A stretch of DNA of 7,034 nt from Defluviitaleaceae bacterium (GCA_009784355.1 WRBU01000059.1:1-7034); one strand, 5' to 3'; counted from the stretch's first letter, positions 1-6,360 are shown. Numbers and translations: made by a program. The notes: generated by a model from the sequence alone, not told the origin.

Positions 1-154
1 CAGCGGGAACAATGTCGTATACTGCATCAATTATCCCTTTATTAAAATCCAAAGTCGAAATGCCGTTAGGCAGGATTTCCGTCGTTGGGTCAAGCCCAAC
101 CACAGTTGGGTTATTCATTTGTTCAATTTTTTCTATCAGTTTATCTATTATCAT
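1..154 (-). CDS. pyrF: Orotidine 5'-phosphate decarboxylase, N-terminal part
   Basis: PyrF decarboxylates orotidine monophosphate to UMP, the last step of de novo pyrimidine synthesis, in the cytoplasm. Only the first 51 residues are present; the gene runs off the left edge of the window. Near the start is [10 protein letters not shown] (residues 15-24), the first beta strand of the OMP-decarboxylase barrel, with Asp22 as the expected substrate-binding aspartate. This N-terminal layout, with a helix such as [11 protein letters not shown] before the strand, resembles the longer type 2 PyrF of many Firmicutes, not the short B. subtilis type. The start is fixed by AGGAGG about eight bases upstream of the ATG, inside the end of the mrr-like gene. 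The ATG overlaps that gene's stop region by 14 bases, so translational coupling is likely. The catalytic Lys/Asp tetrad lies outside the window and cannot be checked. Confidence 0.9.
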   Translation of the reverse strand, partial: MIIDKLIEKIEQMNNPTVVGLDPTTEILPNGISTLDFNKGIIDAVYDIVPA

Positions 155-1037
155 CTTCGCCCTCCTGCCCTTTCTTTATGTAGTGGGCAAAAAACGCCAT
201 GTTTGGGTCGTAAACTGTTCGGGGTTTTACGCCTATTTCCCTGATTTCAAACATTTCTACCAACTTTTCCCCGTCAATCAGCTCTAATTTTGTATTTTTG
301 CGCTCTATTTCAAAGGCTTCTTTTGTAAAATTGCCCGTGGTAATGAATATGCCCTTATCCACACCATTATGCTCTGTTGTCAAAACACCGACAAACTCAC
401 GGATGTGAGATATCGGCACTGTGCTTTCGTATCTTTTACATTGAAAAAACACGCTTGTATTCAAAAATGGGTTTAGCTTTAATGTGGCTGTTCCGTCAAT
501 GCCGCCATCTCTTGATTGCTTGGTTATCTCGATATTTTCAAAGTCGTATTCCCGCAAAAGTCTGCCGCATAGTTGCTCAAAGCCAGTTGGTGTAGTTTGT
601 TTAAGGATGTCTAGCAAAGATGCATCTTCTTTAACATCGGCTTCGGTTGGTTCAACTTGCTCCGCCGCCGTAACACTTTCTTTCTTTTTTGCGGCACGAT
701 TAAGCTCATTCCATTTTTTAGCAATTTTATATGCTTCGTTATAGTCTATATTACGCTTCCATCCTTCGTCTGTTAGCGTCCAAACGCCACGCTTTGAATT
801 TTCGACCAAGCCCTCCCAAGTTAAGTATTGTCTTGCCCAATGTACCTGATTGTCAAAACGCAACTGACCAGATTTTTCAAGCCTTTGATTTAAAAAGTCA
901 TCATCCAATCCCATTTTATTTGCAATGGTTTCTCGAACCTCTTTTGGGGTCGCGCTACCACCTATTTCTTTTATTGCCTCAACAAAAGACGGCATCCAGT
1001 TGATAAACATTGCGTGCTTTGTATTAATTTTGCGCAT
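141..1037 (-). CDS. mrr: Mrr-family (type IV-like) restriction endonuclease
   Basis: The 298-residue product matches the length and two-domain layout of Mrr nucleases, which cut modified foreign DNA. Residues about 8-95 form the N-terminal winged-helix DNA-recognition domain (Mrr_N type, with [14 protein letters not shown] and GVWTLTDEG). A charged linker follows at about 110-140. Residues about 145-265 form the PD-(D/E)xK catalytic domain: [10 protein letters not shown] (152-161, helix Glu154), RDGGIDG (176-182, catalytic-type Asp) and QCKRY (199-203, the QxK motif), so the active site looks intact. The start is the second ATG, preceded by GGGAGG with a nine-base spacer; an in-frame ATG at 1055 lies upstream of that site and would extend the protein by only six residues. 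The gene overlaps pyrC and pyrF by 14 bases at each end and sits inside a pyrimidine operon. No methyltransferase or specificity subunit accompanies it. The target modification is unknown. Confidence 0.88.
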   Translation of the reverse strand: MRKINTKHAMFINWMPSFVEAIKEIGGSATPKEVRETIANKMGLDDDFLNQRLEKSGQLRFDNQVHWARQYLTWEGLVENSKRGVWTLTDEGWKRNIDYNEAYKIAKKWNELNRAAKKKESVTAAEQVEPTEADVKEDASLLDILKQTTPTGFEQLCGRLLREYDFENIEITKQSRDGGIDGTATLKLNPFLNTSVFFQCKRYESTVPISHIREFVGVLTTEHNGVDKGIFITTGNFTKEAFEIERKNTKLELIDGEKLVEMFEIREIGVKPRTVYDPNMAFFAHYIKKGQEGEDDNR

Positions 1038-2301
1038 CGTAAACAACCCTCCCATTTACAATAGTTGCAACAACCTTGCCCTTAACATGCCGCCCGCCAA
1101 AAGGCGTATTTTGGGACTTTGACACAAATTCAGCAGGGTCAATTATATATTTTGCATTTGGGTCAATTATTGTTATGTCAGCAACCGCTCCATCCGTCAA
1201 ATGCCCTTTGTCTATGCCTAAAATTTGCGCAGGGTTGGTTGATAGCTTACGCACAAACTCCATACGTGAAAATACGCCGTCTTCGACAAGTCGCAAACAA
1301 AGCGGCAATGCAGTTTCCAGCCCCACAATCCCAAAAGGTGCGGCAACAAAGCCTTTCGCCTTTTCGTCTGCATGGTGTGGTGCGTGGTCTGTTGCTATTG
1401 CATCTATTGTGCCGTCTTTAAGCCCTTCTATCATAGCCATCATATCTTTGCGGCTACGCAGCGGAGGGTTCATTTTGAAATTTGCATCATCCGCAGTAAT
1501 ATCCTCATCACAAAGGGTAAAATGATGCGGGCTGACCTCAGCAGTAACACTAACTCCCCTAGCCTTCGCTTCTCTCACAAGCTGCAGCCCTTTTTCCGTA
1601 GAAATATGGCAGATATGCAGTTTTGCACCGCTGTGTTCGGCAAGCATTATATCCCGAGCAATAATCACATCTTCAGAAGCTGAATGAATACCCAAAAAAC
1701 CTAATTTTTGGGATACATCTCCTTGATGCATCACGCCTTTGTTTACCAAGTGCGTATCTTCGCAATGAACAAAAACAGGCAAGCCGTATTCTGTTGCTTT
1801 TTCCATGGCACACAGCATTGTATTAGAATTTTTTACCGCTATGCCGTCCTCGCTAATTGCAACCATGCCCGCTTTCTTCATGGCATCGTAATCATTTAGT
1901 GTATCCCCGCGCATTTGCAAGGTAATTGCGCCAACAGGCAAAATGTTCGTCAAGCCTATACTTTTGCTACGCTCCACAGTTTGCGCTATCAAATCAGCAT
2001 TATCTATTGGTGGGCTGGTGTTTGGCATGGCACAAATAGTTGTGAAGCCGCCACGAACAGCCGCCTTCGCGCCGCTTTCCATATCTTCTTTGTGGGTTTG
2101 TCCCGGCTCACGCAAATGCACGTGTAGGTCAATGAAGCCGGGGGTTATCCAAAGTCCAGTTGCGTCAATTATTTTGTCAGCTTGGTTTTCTGCGTCAAAA
2201 GGCGGGCGGCTAATAGCCGCCCCTACGATGTATATGTCACACACTTCGTCTATATTGTTGGCGGGGTCAATAACCCTACCACCCTTAATTAGAATTTTCA
2301 T
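1024..2301 (-). CDS. pyrC: Dihydroorotase (class I, binuclear zinc)
   Basis: Dihydroorotase cyclises carbamoyl-aspartate to dihydroorotate, the third step of pyrimidine synthesis, in the cytoplasm. The 425-residue length is normal for the class I amidohydrolase family. Expected metal ligands are all visible: His60 and His62 in DLHVHLREPG, Asp152 in SEDG, His179 in VHCED, His232 in CHIST and Asp305 in ATDHAPH. The NPPLR segment (278-282) is also present. The C-terminal NTPFGGRHVKGKVVATIVNG closes the small beta domain. The start is supported by AAGGTGAT seven or so bases upstream, within the end of the hydrolase gene (17-base overlap). Oddity: residues 26-34 (VGAAISRPP) are encoded by a GC-rich palindrome resembling a dispersed repeat, at a place where relatives usually have an EDGKI-type turn. 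It lies in the N-terminal beta domain, far from the metals, so activity is probably kept. Confidence 0.96.
   Translation of the reverse strand: MKILIKGGRVIDPANNIDEVCDIYIVGAAISRPPFDAENQADKIIDATGLWITPGFIDLHVHLREPGQTHKEDMESGAKAAVRGGFTTICAMPNTSPPIDNADLIAQTVERSKSIGLTNILPVGAITLQMRGDTLNDYDAMKKAGMVAISEDGIAVKNSNTMLCAMEKATEYGLPVFVHCEDTHLVNKGVMHQGDVSQKLGFLGIHSASEDVIIARDIMLAEHSGAKLHICHISTEKGLQLVREAKARGVSVTAEVSPHHFTLCDEDITADDANFKMNPPLRSRKDMMAMIEGLKDGTIDAIATDHAPHHADEKAKGFVAAPFGIVGLETALPLCLRLVEDGVFSRMEFVRKLSTNPAQILGIDKGHLTDGAVADITIIDPNAKYIIDPAEFVSKSQNTPFGGRHVKGKVVATIVNGRVVYDAQN
2204..2222. repeat. REP-like GC-rich palindrome inside pyrC
   Basis: Two perfect nine-base arms (GGGCGGCTA and TAGCCGCCC) flank a single central base. 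The palindrome is much more GC-rich than its surroundings, and on the minus strand it is flanked by CGTAGG and GCCTTTTGA. From memory, elements of the form GTAGGGGCGG...CCGCCCGC are dispersed intergenic repeats in many Clostridia; I could not search for copies. Here it is read in frame as codons 27-33 of pyrC. No second full copy is in the window, although GGCGGGCGGC recurs near 1090 in the opposite orientation. Confidence 0.6.
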
Positions 2302-3232
2302 TATTAATCACCTTGCTCGCCCATTTAATAATGTCGTTGTACACATCTTTACGGTTAAGCTCAAAGAGCATCTCATGGCGGGCATCTTGATACAGGGTAA
2401 TGTGTACATCCTCACAACCAGCATTCAAAAGGTCGCCATAAACTTTAATAACGCCCTTACCAAAATCTCCCATAGGGTCATTTAAGCCAGAGAAAATATA
2501 TATAGGCTTTTCTGTTGAAATTCTCATTGCCCACGTACGGGAGTTTACAAGTCTATTTAGTTTTAACAAATCCATCCACGCACCATATGTCAGTGGAAAA
2601 CCACAAAGGGGGTCAGCTTCAAAAGCCGCTACTTGGTACACATCTCTTGTCAACCAACTTGGACCATGGTCGCTGTGCTTAAAGCCTTTGTTAAATTTGT
2701 CTAAAATGCGCCTGCTTATCCACAATGCCTCTTTGCCCGCACTCTTTTTGCTTGCCCCGTATTTTGCTTTGTACAAAATACGATGCAACGCATTAAGCCC
2801 AGCACCGCCGCTTGAAGTTCCGCTAAAAATAGCCCCGTCGTACTCCATATTCCACACAGCCGATATATAGCGGGCAATAAGCGAGCCTATGCCGACACCC
2901 ATAAGTATAACGGGCGCATCAAAATCCTTTTTAACCAGCGTGGTTAGTTTAAAAACATCCTTTGCAAGCAATTTGTGCCCGTCAGCTTTTCCAATAAACC
3001 CAAATTGACCATTAGCAGACTTGCCATGCCCCAAATGGTCGTTGCCGCACACCACAAAGCCAGCAGCACACATAGCCTCAGCAAATTCGCCATAACGCAG
3101 CACATGCTCGCTCGCCCCATGCACCAGTTGAATAATGCCCTTTATTGCAACGCCCTCATTAGGCACCCAAATGCAGGCATGTATTGTGCTCTCGCCATCC
3201 GCCGAGCCGTAAAATATTTTGCGCAATTCCAT
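2285..3232 (-). CDS. Monoacylglycerol-lipase-like alpha/beta hydrolase lacking the catalytic serine
   Basis: The 315-residue product belongs to the Hydrolase_4 / lysophospholipase (PldB-like) alpha/beta-hydrolase family. Visible family marks are QLVHGASEH (residues 35-43, oxyanion loop), GNDHLGHGKS (63-72), ADPLCGFPLT (206-215), SGLNDPMGDFGKGV (248-261, acid Asp252) and DARHEMLFELN (283-293, His286). The nucleophile elbow, normally GHSMGS, reads GVGIGS at 112-117: the serine is glycine and its neighbours are changed too. The reading frame is otherwise intact, so this looks like a pseudoenzyme, not a decaying gene. The start is the ATG with GGAGGG seven to eight bases upstream; an in-frame ATG at 3319 is rejected because it lies in the upstream terminator and before the promoter. 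It is the first gene of the operon and overlaps pyrC by 17 bases. Its substrate or partner is unknown; a regulatory or binding role is inference. Confidence 0.88.
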   Translation of the reverse strand: MELRKIFYGSADGESTIHACIWVPNEGVAIKGIIQLVHGASEHVLRYGEFAEAMCAAGFVVCGNDHLGHGKSANGQFGFIGKADGHKLLAKDVFKLTTLVKKDFDAPVILMGVGIGSLIARYISAVWNMEYDGAIFSGTSSGGAGLNALHRILYKAKYGASKKSAGKEALWISRRILDKFNKGFKHSDHGPSWLTRDVYQVAAFEADPLCGFPLTYGAWMDLLKLNRLVNSRTWAMRISTEKPIYIFSGLNDPMGDFGKGVIKVYGDLLNAGCEDVHITLYQDARHEMLFELNRKDVYNDIIKWASKVINNENSN

Positions 3233-3269
3233 AACATGCCCTCCAATAATCGTAATATATTCATCTCTT

Positions 3270-3298
3270 ACAATACACCACCTCACAAAAAAAGTCAA
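3270..3298 (-). promoter_or_regulatory. Sigma-A-type promoter of the hydrolase-pyrC-mrr-pyrF operon
   Basis: On the minus strand TTGACT (3298-3293) is followed, after exactly 17 bases, by TATTGT (3275-3270). The predicted transcript would begin near 3263 and leave a leader of about 30 bases before the hydrolase ATG. That is too short for a PyrR-type attenuator, so any control would have to act at the promoter or elsewhere. Confidence 0.7.
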
Positions 3299-3304
3299 GA
3301 CAAG

Positions 3305-3335
3305 CAATAAAAAAACCACCGCAAAACAGCGGTGG
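3305..3335 (-). terminator. Intrinsic terminator after the small membrane protein gene
   Basis: On the minus strand a perfect 7-bp stem (CCACCGC / GCGGTGG, loop of six) is followed directly by seven T residues. It lies 44 bases past the stop codon of the 99-residue gene and just upstream of the promoter of the next operon, so it separates the two minus-strand units. On the plus strand the stem is followed by A residues and would not terminate. Confidence 0.85.
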
Positions 3336-3378
3336 AAAAAATATGTTTATTTTTTAATCAACAACGTTTCAAAGCAAC

Positions 3379-3678
3379 TCACTCTTTCTTATTTTGCTTT
3401 TTTTCTCGTCGTTTTATTATTAATTCTCTTATTGCTAATATACAAACAATTACAAACGAAGAAATTCTAACAAAATTTATTACATGAACAGGCACTTCAG
3501 AAGTCCACATTACAAGCATTGCAGTAACATATGCACTGATTACCATGATGTATCCCAAAAAAGCGTCTATTTCTTTTTCTGTTCTTTCTTCGTTGTTTTT
3601 TATGCGTAAAGCCATGAAAAATATCGTGGCAAGGAATGTCACTATTTCAAGAGGTGGTTGACGAACAATAGAAAGCAT
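3379..3678 (-). CDS. Small three-helix membrane protein, unknown function
   Basis: The 99-residue product has three hydrophobic stretches: about residues 11-26 (EIVTFLATIFFMALRI), 42-59 (around GYIMVISAYVTAMLVMW) and 67-87 (around VINFVRISSFVIVCILAI). It ends in a strongly basic, lysine-rich tail (KRREKKQNKKE). A charged loop (NNEERTEKE) separates helices one and two. No enzyme motif is visible. The start is well supported by AGGAGGGG nine bases upstream, which overlaps the stop codon of the preceding reading frame, so the two belong to one transcript. Size and topology resemble small holins or immunity-type membrane proteins, but no lysis gene or toxin is recognisable nearby, so no function is assigned. 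Transcription ends at the 3305-3335 hairpin. Confidence 0.75.
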   Translation of the reverse strand: MLSIVRQPPLEIVTFLATIFFMALRIKNNEERTEKEIDAFLGYIMVISAYVTAMLVMWTSEVPVHVINFVRISSFVIVCILAIRELIIKRREKKQNKKE

Positions 3679-3693
3679 TTTTCACAACCCCTC

Positions 3694-3942
3694 CTACGGT
3701 CTGTGTCCAGTAAACCAATTACTTATCCCTTGGTTTATCATTTGGGTTGGTGGGGCCCAATATCTGCTTTGATTGACAGACGTAAGTACCGAACCAGCTT
3801 CTGGAGTATATGTCCCTAAATGGGTTACGCCAAATGTAAATGTATATTGTGTCCATTGCTCGCCCCAATTTGTAATTGTGCCGTTTCCGCCGTCCACAGC
3901 TACTGTCCTGAGTTGTGTTACTGTCACTCTTGTCTGAGAATT
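3694..3942 (-). pseudogene. 5'-truncated reading frame, C-terminal remnant of an unknown protein
   Basis: An open frame of 83 codons follows an in-frame TAG at 3943-3945. The only plausible internal start is a GTG at 3925-3927 giving 77 residues, but no Shine-Dalgarno sequence precedes it. The product is rich in Thr, Asn, Gln and Trp (for example GTITNWGEQWTQYTFTFGV) and ends NWFTGHRP. It looks like the beta-rich end of a larger exported protein. It has no signal peptide, Cys or recognisable motif. Its stop codon overlaps the ribosome binding site of the 99-residue membrane protein, so the junction downstream looks intact while the 5' end looks lost. The break lies only a few bases from an inverted repeat at 3948-3976, which may mark an insertion that removed the original start. 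It could instead be a genuine small gene with a weak GTG start. Confidence 0.45.
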
Positions 3943-3947
3943 CTAAT

Positions 3948-3976
3948 GTTAATACTAATTACCAAACCTAGCAATT
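3948..3976 (+). repeat. Left copy of an inverted repeat pair
   Basis: This 29-base AT-rich sequence contains AAACCTAGCAATT (3964-3976), whose exact reverse complement occurs at 4589-4601. Similarity continues more weakly outward (TAATT and a TTAA-containing end are shared with small gaps). Together the copies enclose about 674 bases that hold the exported-protein gene. It could be the end of a mobile or MITE-like cassette. No clear target-site duplication is visible. Confidence 0.5.
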
Positions 3977-4097
3977 TTCTTTCGTTCAATCATTATACAT
4001 CATCTAATATGATGGTTTTATATATGTGGGCATCCAAACCCACAACCAAGCCCAAACGATTCACTTACAAACTCAACATTGCCGCAAGTAAGACAAC

Positions 4098-4550
4098 CTA
4101 TCCATGACTGAAATTGCACCTCAACGCAAAATGCTGCGAAGCACCTATGGCACCTCTTATATGCACTTCGAGATTTATCGGAAATAGTCGAGGATTTGAA
4201 CAGAAAGCAAATCTTGTAGATATTTCATCCGTTACGCTTTCTTCTAGAGGTAAAGCAATATTGAATATCATAGTATATTCGACATGCATACCATCCAAAC
4301 GTGTCGAACGCCCTTCTGCGTCATTTTGAAAGAAATAGGCTATTATTCTGTCAAGCATATCATCTATGATAGAATAGTAGTAATCCACCTCATCAACAGC
4401 TAAATAATCGACACTCAGATTTATTTGCGAAGTATAGTGGGTTCTTTCGTCAACTACATCTACATTCACGTCCCCGAATGTAGTTGCTGAACTCAACAAC
4501 ATTGCTATCGCAATAAATACAGCTACAAATTTAAACTTTTTCGACCTCAT
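4098..4550 (-). CDS. Sec-exported hypothetical protein, possibly frameshifted at the C-terminus
   Basis: The 150-residue product begins with a clear signal peptide: basic RSKKFK, hydrophobic core around FVAVFIAIAMLL (8-19) and a likely cleavage after SSA (residue 22). The mature part is acidic and tyrosine-rich (DEVDYYYSIIDDMLDRI, 53-69) with no domain I recognise. It ends abruptly as RCNFSHG. One base out of frame the coding potential continues through CVEV, QFQSWIGCLTCGNVEF and GLGCGFGCPHI to a stop at 4018-4020. That tail has paired cysteines and looks protein-like, so a single frameshift near 4110-4150 could have split a gene of about 177 residues. An SD-like AAGGAG lies 14 bases before the ATG, farther than usual. 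The promoter is at 4632-4660. The gene lies inside the inverted-repeat pair. Function unknown. Confidence 0.6.
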   Translation of the reverse strand: MRSKKFKFVAVFIAIAMLLSSATTFGDVNVDVVDERTHYTSQINLSVDYLAVDEVDYYYSIIDDMLDRIIAYFFQNDAEGRSTRLDGMHVEYTMIFNIALPLEESVTDEISTRFAFCSNPRLFPINLEVHIRGAIGASQHFALRCNFSHG

Positions 4551-4588
4551 AAATTAAACTCACGCTCCTTGAAAAGAATTCAAAAAAT

Positions 4589-4621
4589 AATTGCTAGGTT
4601 TTATAATTGGTTTTTAATAAC
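4589..4621 (+). repeat. Right copy of an inverted repeat pair
   Basis: AATTGCTAGGTTT (4589-4601) is the exact reverse complement of 3964-3976, and the outward sequence (TAATTGG, then a TTTAATAAC end) partly matches the left copy. It lies in the predicted 5' leader of the exported-protein gene, directly downstream of the promoter, so the promoter itself would be outside any cassette bounded by these repeats. Confidence 0.5.
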
Positions 4622-4631
4622 TCACATTACC

Positions 4632-4660
4632 ATTGTATCACATGTAATCTATAATGTCAA
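4632..4660 (-). promoter_or_regulatory. Near-consensus sigma-A promoter for the exported-protein unit
   Basis: On the minus strand a perfect TTGACA (4660-4655) is separated by exactly 17 bases from TACAAT (4637-4632). The transcript would start near 4625, about 75 bases before the ATG of the exported-protein gene. With no terminator visible until 3305-3335, it may also serve the truncated frame and the 99-residue membrane protein. Confidence 0.8.
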
Positions 4661-4714
4661 GCAAAAATTCCATAATTTTCAACAAAAATTTTGATAAAAT
4701 ACTGCAAGACTTTT

Positions 4715-4739
4715 TTGTCAGTGTTTTTACGAATATAAT
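4715..4739 (+). promoter_or_regulatory. Weak candidate promoter for the flippase gene
   Basis: A perfect TATAAT (4734-4739) lies 64 bases before the GTG start. The best -35 match, TTGTCA (4715-4720), is only 13 bases away, which is too short for a good sigma-A promoter. A sporulation sigma factor could be used instead, since SpoVB relatives are sporulation genes; CATATAGTA (4760-4768) resembles a sigma-K -10 element but lacks a matching -35. This is a guess for one part of the 4551-4803 intergenic stretch. Confidence 0.25.
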
Positions 4740-4803
4740 TTCTATTTTTACTTTTTGAAACATATAGTAGTACATGCTTACATTACTTATAGGGGGCTTT
4801 TTG

Positions 4804-6360
4804 GTGGCTCTTTCTCGCAAAACATTAATAACGGGGGCTTTGACCCTTACGCTTGCAAATGTGATAACAAGGCTTATTGGCTTTGTTTACCGCATTTTTA
4901 TGGCGGGCGCCATTGGGGCAGAGGGCATGGGGCTGTATCAGCTTATTATGCCTATTTATTCGCTTGCGTGGGCAATTTCTTGCTCGGGTATAACGACCAC
5001 TCTTTCACGCCTAGTAGCAACAGAGCAAGCAAAGGGTGAAGAAGGCAATATGCGGCGGTTACTGCATATATCCCTACTTTTAACAGGAGGCTCGTCGCTT
5101 GCGCTTACTGGGGTAATGTATTTTGGCGCAGAGCTTGTTGGTGTGGGAATTTTAAACGAAGCCCGCATTGTTCCTGCATTGCGTATTTTGTCCTTATCAT
5201 TTGTATTTATGGCACTTGGCTCGTGCCTGCGTGGGTATTTTTTGGGTCTGCAAAAAACTATTGTGCCTGCAGCAAGCCAAATTATTGAGCAGCTTGCCCG
5301 CATGGGCGTAATATTGCTTTTGGCATCAGCATTTATACCCCGAGGGTTGGAATATGCCGCAGTAATGGCTGTAATTGGTATTGTTGTTGGTGAGGCTTTG
5401 TCATTTGGATATGTATTGGTAGCATATAAATTGCGTGAGCGCAAGCGTGATGCCAAGCAGTTAAAACTTACCCCTACAATGGTGAATAGAACAGCTTTGT
5501 TTGCCATTGTAGCAATGGCAACCCCTCTCACTCTAAACCGTATATCATCATCATTTTTGTCCACAGTAGAAAATGTAATGATACCAAACCGTTTGCAAGC
5601 ATTTGGCATGGCGACCGACGAAGCTATGGCGGCGTTTGGCTCTATAACGGGGATGGCAATGCCTCTTATATTTTTCCCGTCCGCTATTTTGGTAGCGTTG
5701 TCAGTATCACTTGTGCCTTCCATTTCAGAGTCATTGGCACTTGGCAATGTACAAAGAGTAAACTCAACAATATCAAAATCCATTGTCTTTACATCTATAA
5801 TAGCTTTTGGTGCAGGGCTCATTTTCGTAGTTTTCCCTTATGAAATTGGGCAAATTGTGTACAGTCAAGACCTCGGGATGATATTGCTTGTGCTCGGATT
5901 AATGTGTCCGTTTTGGTATCTCAATATCACCCTCAACGGACTGCTAAACGGGCTTGGTGAACAAATTTTTATATTCAGAAATAGCCTTTTGGCATCGGGG
6001 TTAAACATTGTCTTTGTATGGTTTTTTGTACCCCATTACGGCGTATGGGCTTTCTTGGTCGGCTGGTTTATTAGCCTTATAGTGGTGACTATTTTTGACA
6101 TCTTGCGGCTTCGCAAAATTTCAAATATAAAGCCCGACCTTGCACGCTGGTTATTAAAGCCCGCTCTTGCAGCCTTTGCGGCAGGACTAACCGTAAACTT
6201 CTTGCATGACGCACTAATCTCCAATATCTTTGAAGAGGTGCTGGGTGTTGTCATCTCATTAGCCATTTTAATGACAACATACTCAATCGCCGTCATTCTG
6301 CTCCGCATCATAAGCACCAAAGAAATCAAACAAATGTTTGCCTTTAAGAAGCAATCGTGA
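4804..6360 (+). CDS. SpoVB/MurJ-like polysaccharide (lipid-linked) flippase
   Basis: The 518-residue polytopic inner-membrane protein belongs to the MOP superfamily branch that contains stage V sporulation protein B, MurJ-like lipid II flippases and polysaccharide exporters. It has about 12 to 14 hydrophobic segments across its length. Family-typical stretches are GAEGMGLYQL (38-47), CLRGYFLGLQ (141-150), QIIEQLARMG (159-168) and NRISSSFLSTVENVMIPNRL (245-264). It likely moves a lipid-linked cell-wall or capsule precursor across the membrane; SpoVB in B. subtilis is needed for spore cortex, but several paralogues exist in Clostridia, so a sporulation role is not certain. The start is a GTG preceded by AGGGGG with a seven-base spacer. 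An in-frame ATG at 4774 lacks a ribosome binding site and would add ten residues unlike the usual N-terminus. It is divergent from the exported-protein gene, and no terminator separates it from the next gene. Confidence 0.9.
   Translation: MALSRKTLITGALTLTLANVITRLIGFVYRIFMAGAIGAEGMGLYQLIMPIYSLAWAISCSGITTTLSRLVATEQAKGEEGNMRRLLHISLLLTGGSSLALTGVMYFGAELVGVGILNEARIVPALRILSLSFVFMALGSCLRGYFLGLQKTIVPAASQIIEQLARMGVILLLASAFIPRGLEYAAVMAVIGIVVGEALSFGYVLVAYKLRERKRDAKQLKLTPTMVNRTALFAIVAMATPLTLNRISSSFLSTVENVMIPNRLQAFGMATDEAMAAFGSITGMAMPLIFFPSAILVALSVSLVPSISESLALGNVQRVNSTISKSIVFTSIIAFGAGLIFVVFPYEIGQIVYSQDLGMILLVLGLMCPFWYLNITLNGLLNGLGEQIFIFRNSLLASGLNIVFVWFFVPHYGVWAFLVGWFISLIVVTIFDILRLRKISNIKPDLARWLLKPALAAFAAGLTVNFLHDALISNIFEEVLGVVISLAILMTTYSIAVILLRIISTKEIKQMFAFKKQS

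Noticed and set aside
84..110. Alternating GTTGGG / CCCAAC / GTTGGG segments that could form competing hairpins at the start of pyrF.
   Set aside because: They encode the conserved [10 protein letters not shown] strand; the symmetry is explained well enough by codons for Pro, Thr, Val and Gly, so a regulatory role is unsupported.
1076..1525. A 149-codon plus-strand frame over the end of pyrC.
   Set aside because: It is a shadow of the well-supported dihydroorotase frame and has no start signal.
3233..3319. Upstream in-frame ATG at 3319 giving the hydrolase a hydrophobic N-terminal extension resembling a signal peptide.
   Set aside because: The extension spans the terminator arm, promoter and ribosome binding site; the ATG at 3232 has a strong Shine-Dalgarno and begins where family members begin.
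4774..4803. ATG start at 4774 for the flippase.
   Set aside because: There is no ribosome binding site, and the added residues are encoded across the AGGGGG that serves the GTG at 4804.
4638..4820. A 60-codon minus-strand frame in the intergenic region.
   Set aside because: It runs through the -35 and spacer of the TTGACA promoter, has no ribosome binding site and encodes a low-complexity AT-rich product.
4956..5822. A 288-codon open frame on the minus strand, antisense to the flippase.
   Set aside because: Its product has no domain logic, is low in hydrophobic core patterns and has no ribosome binding site; it mirrors the codon pattern of the clear membrane protein on the plus strand.
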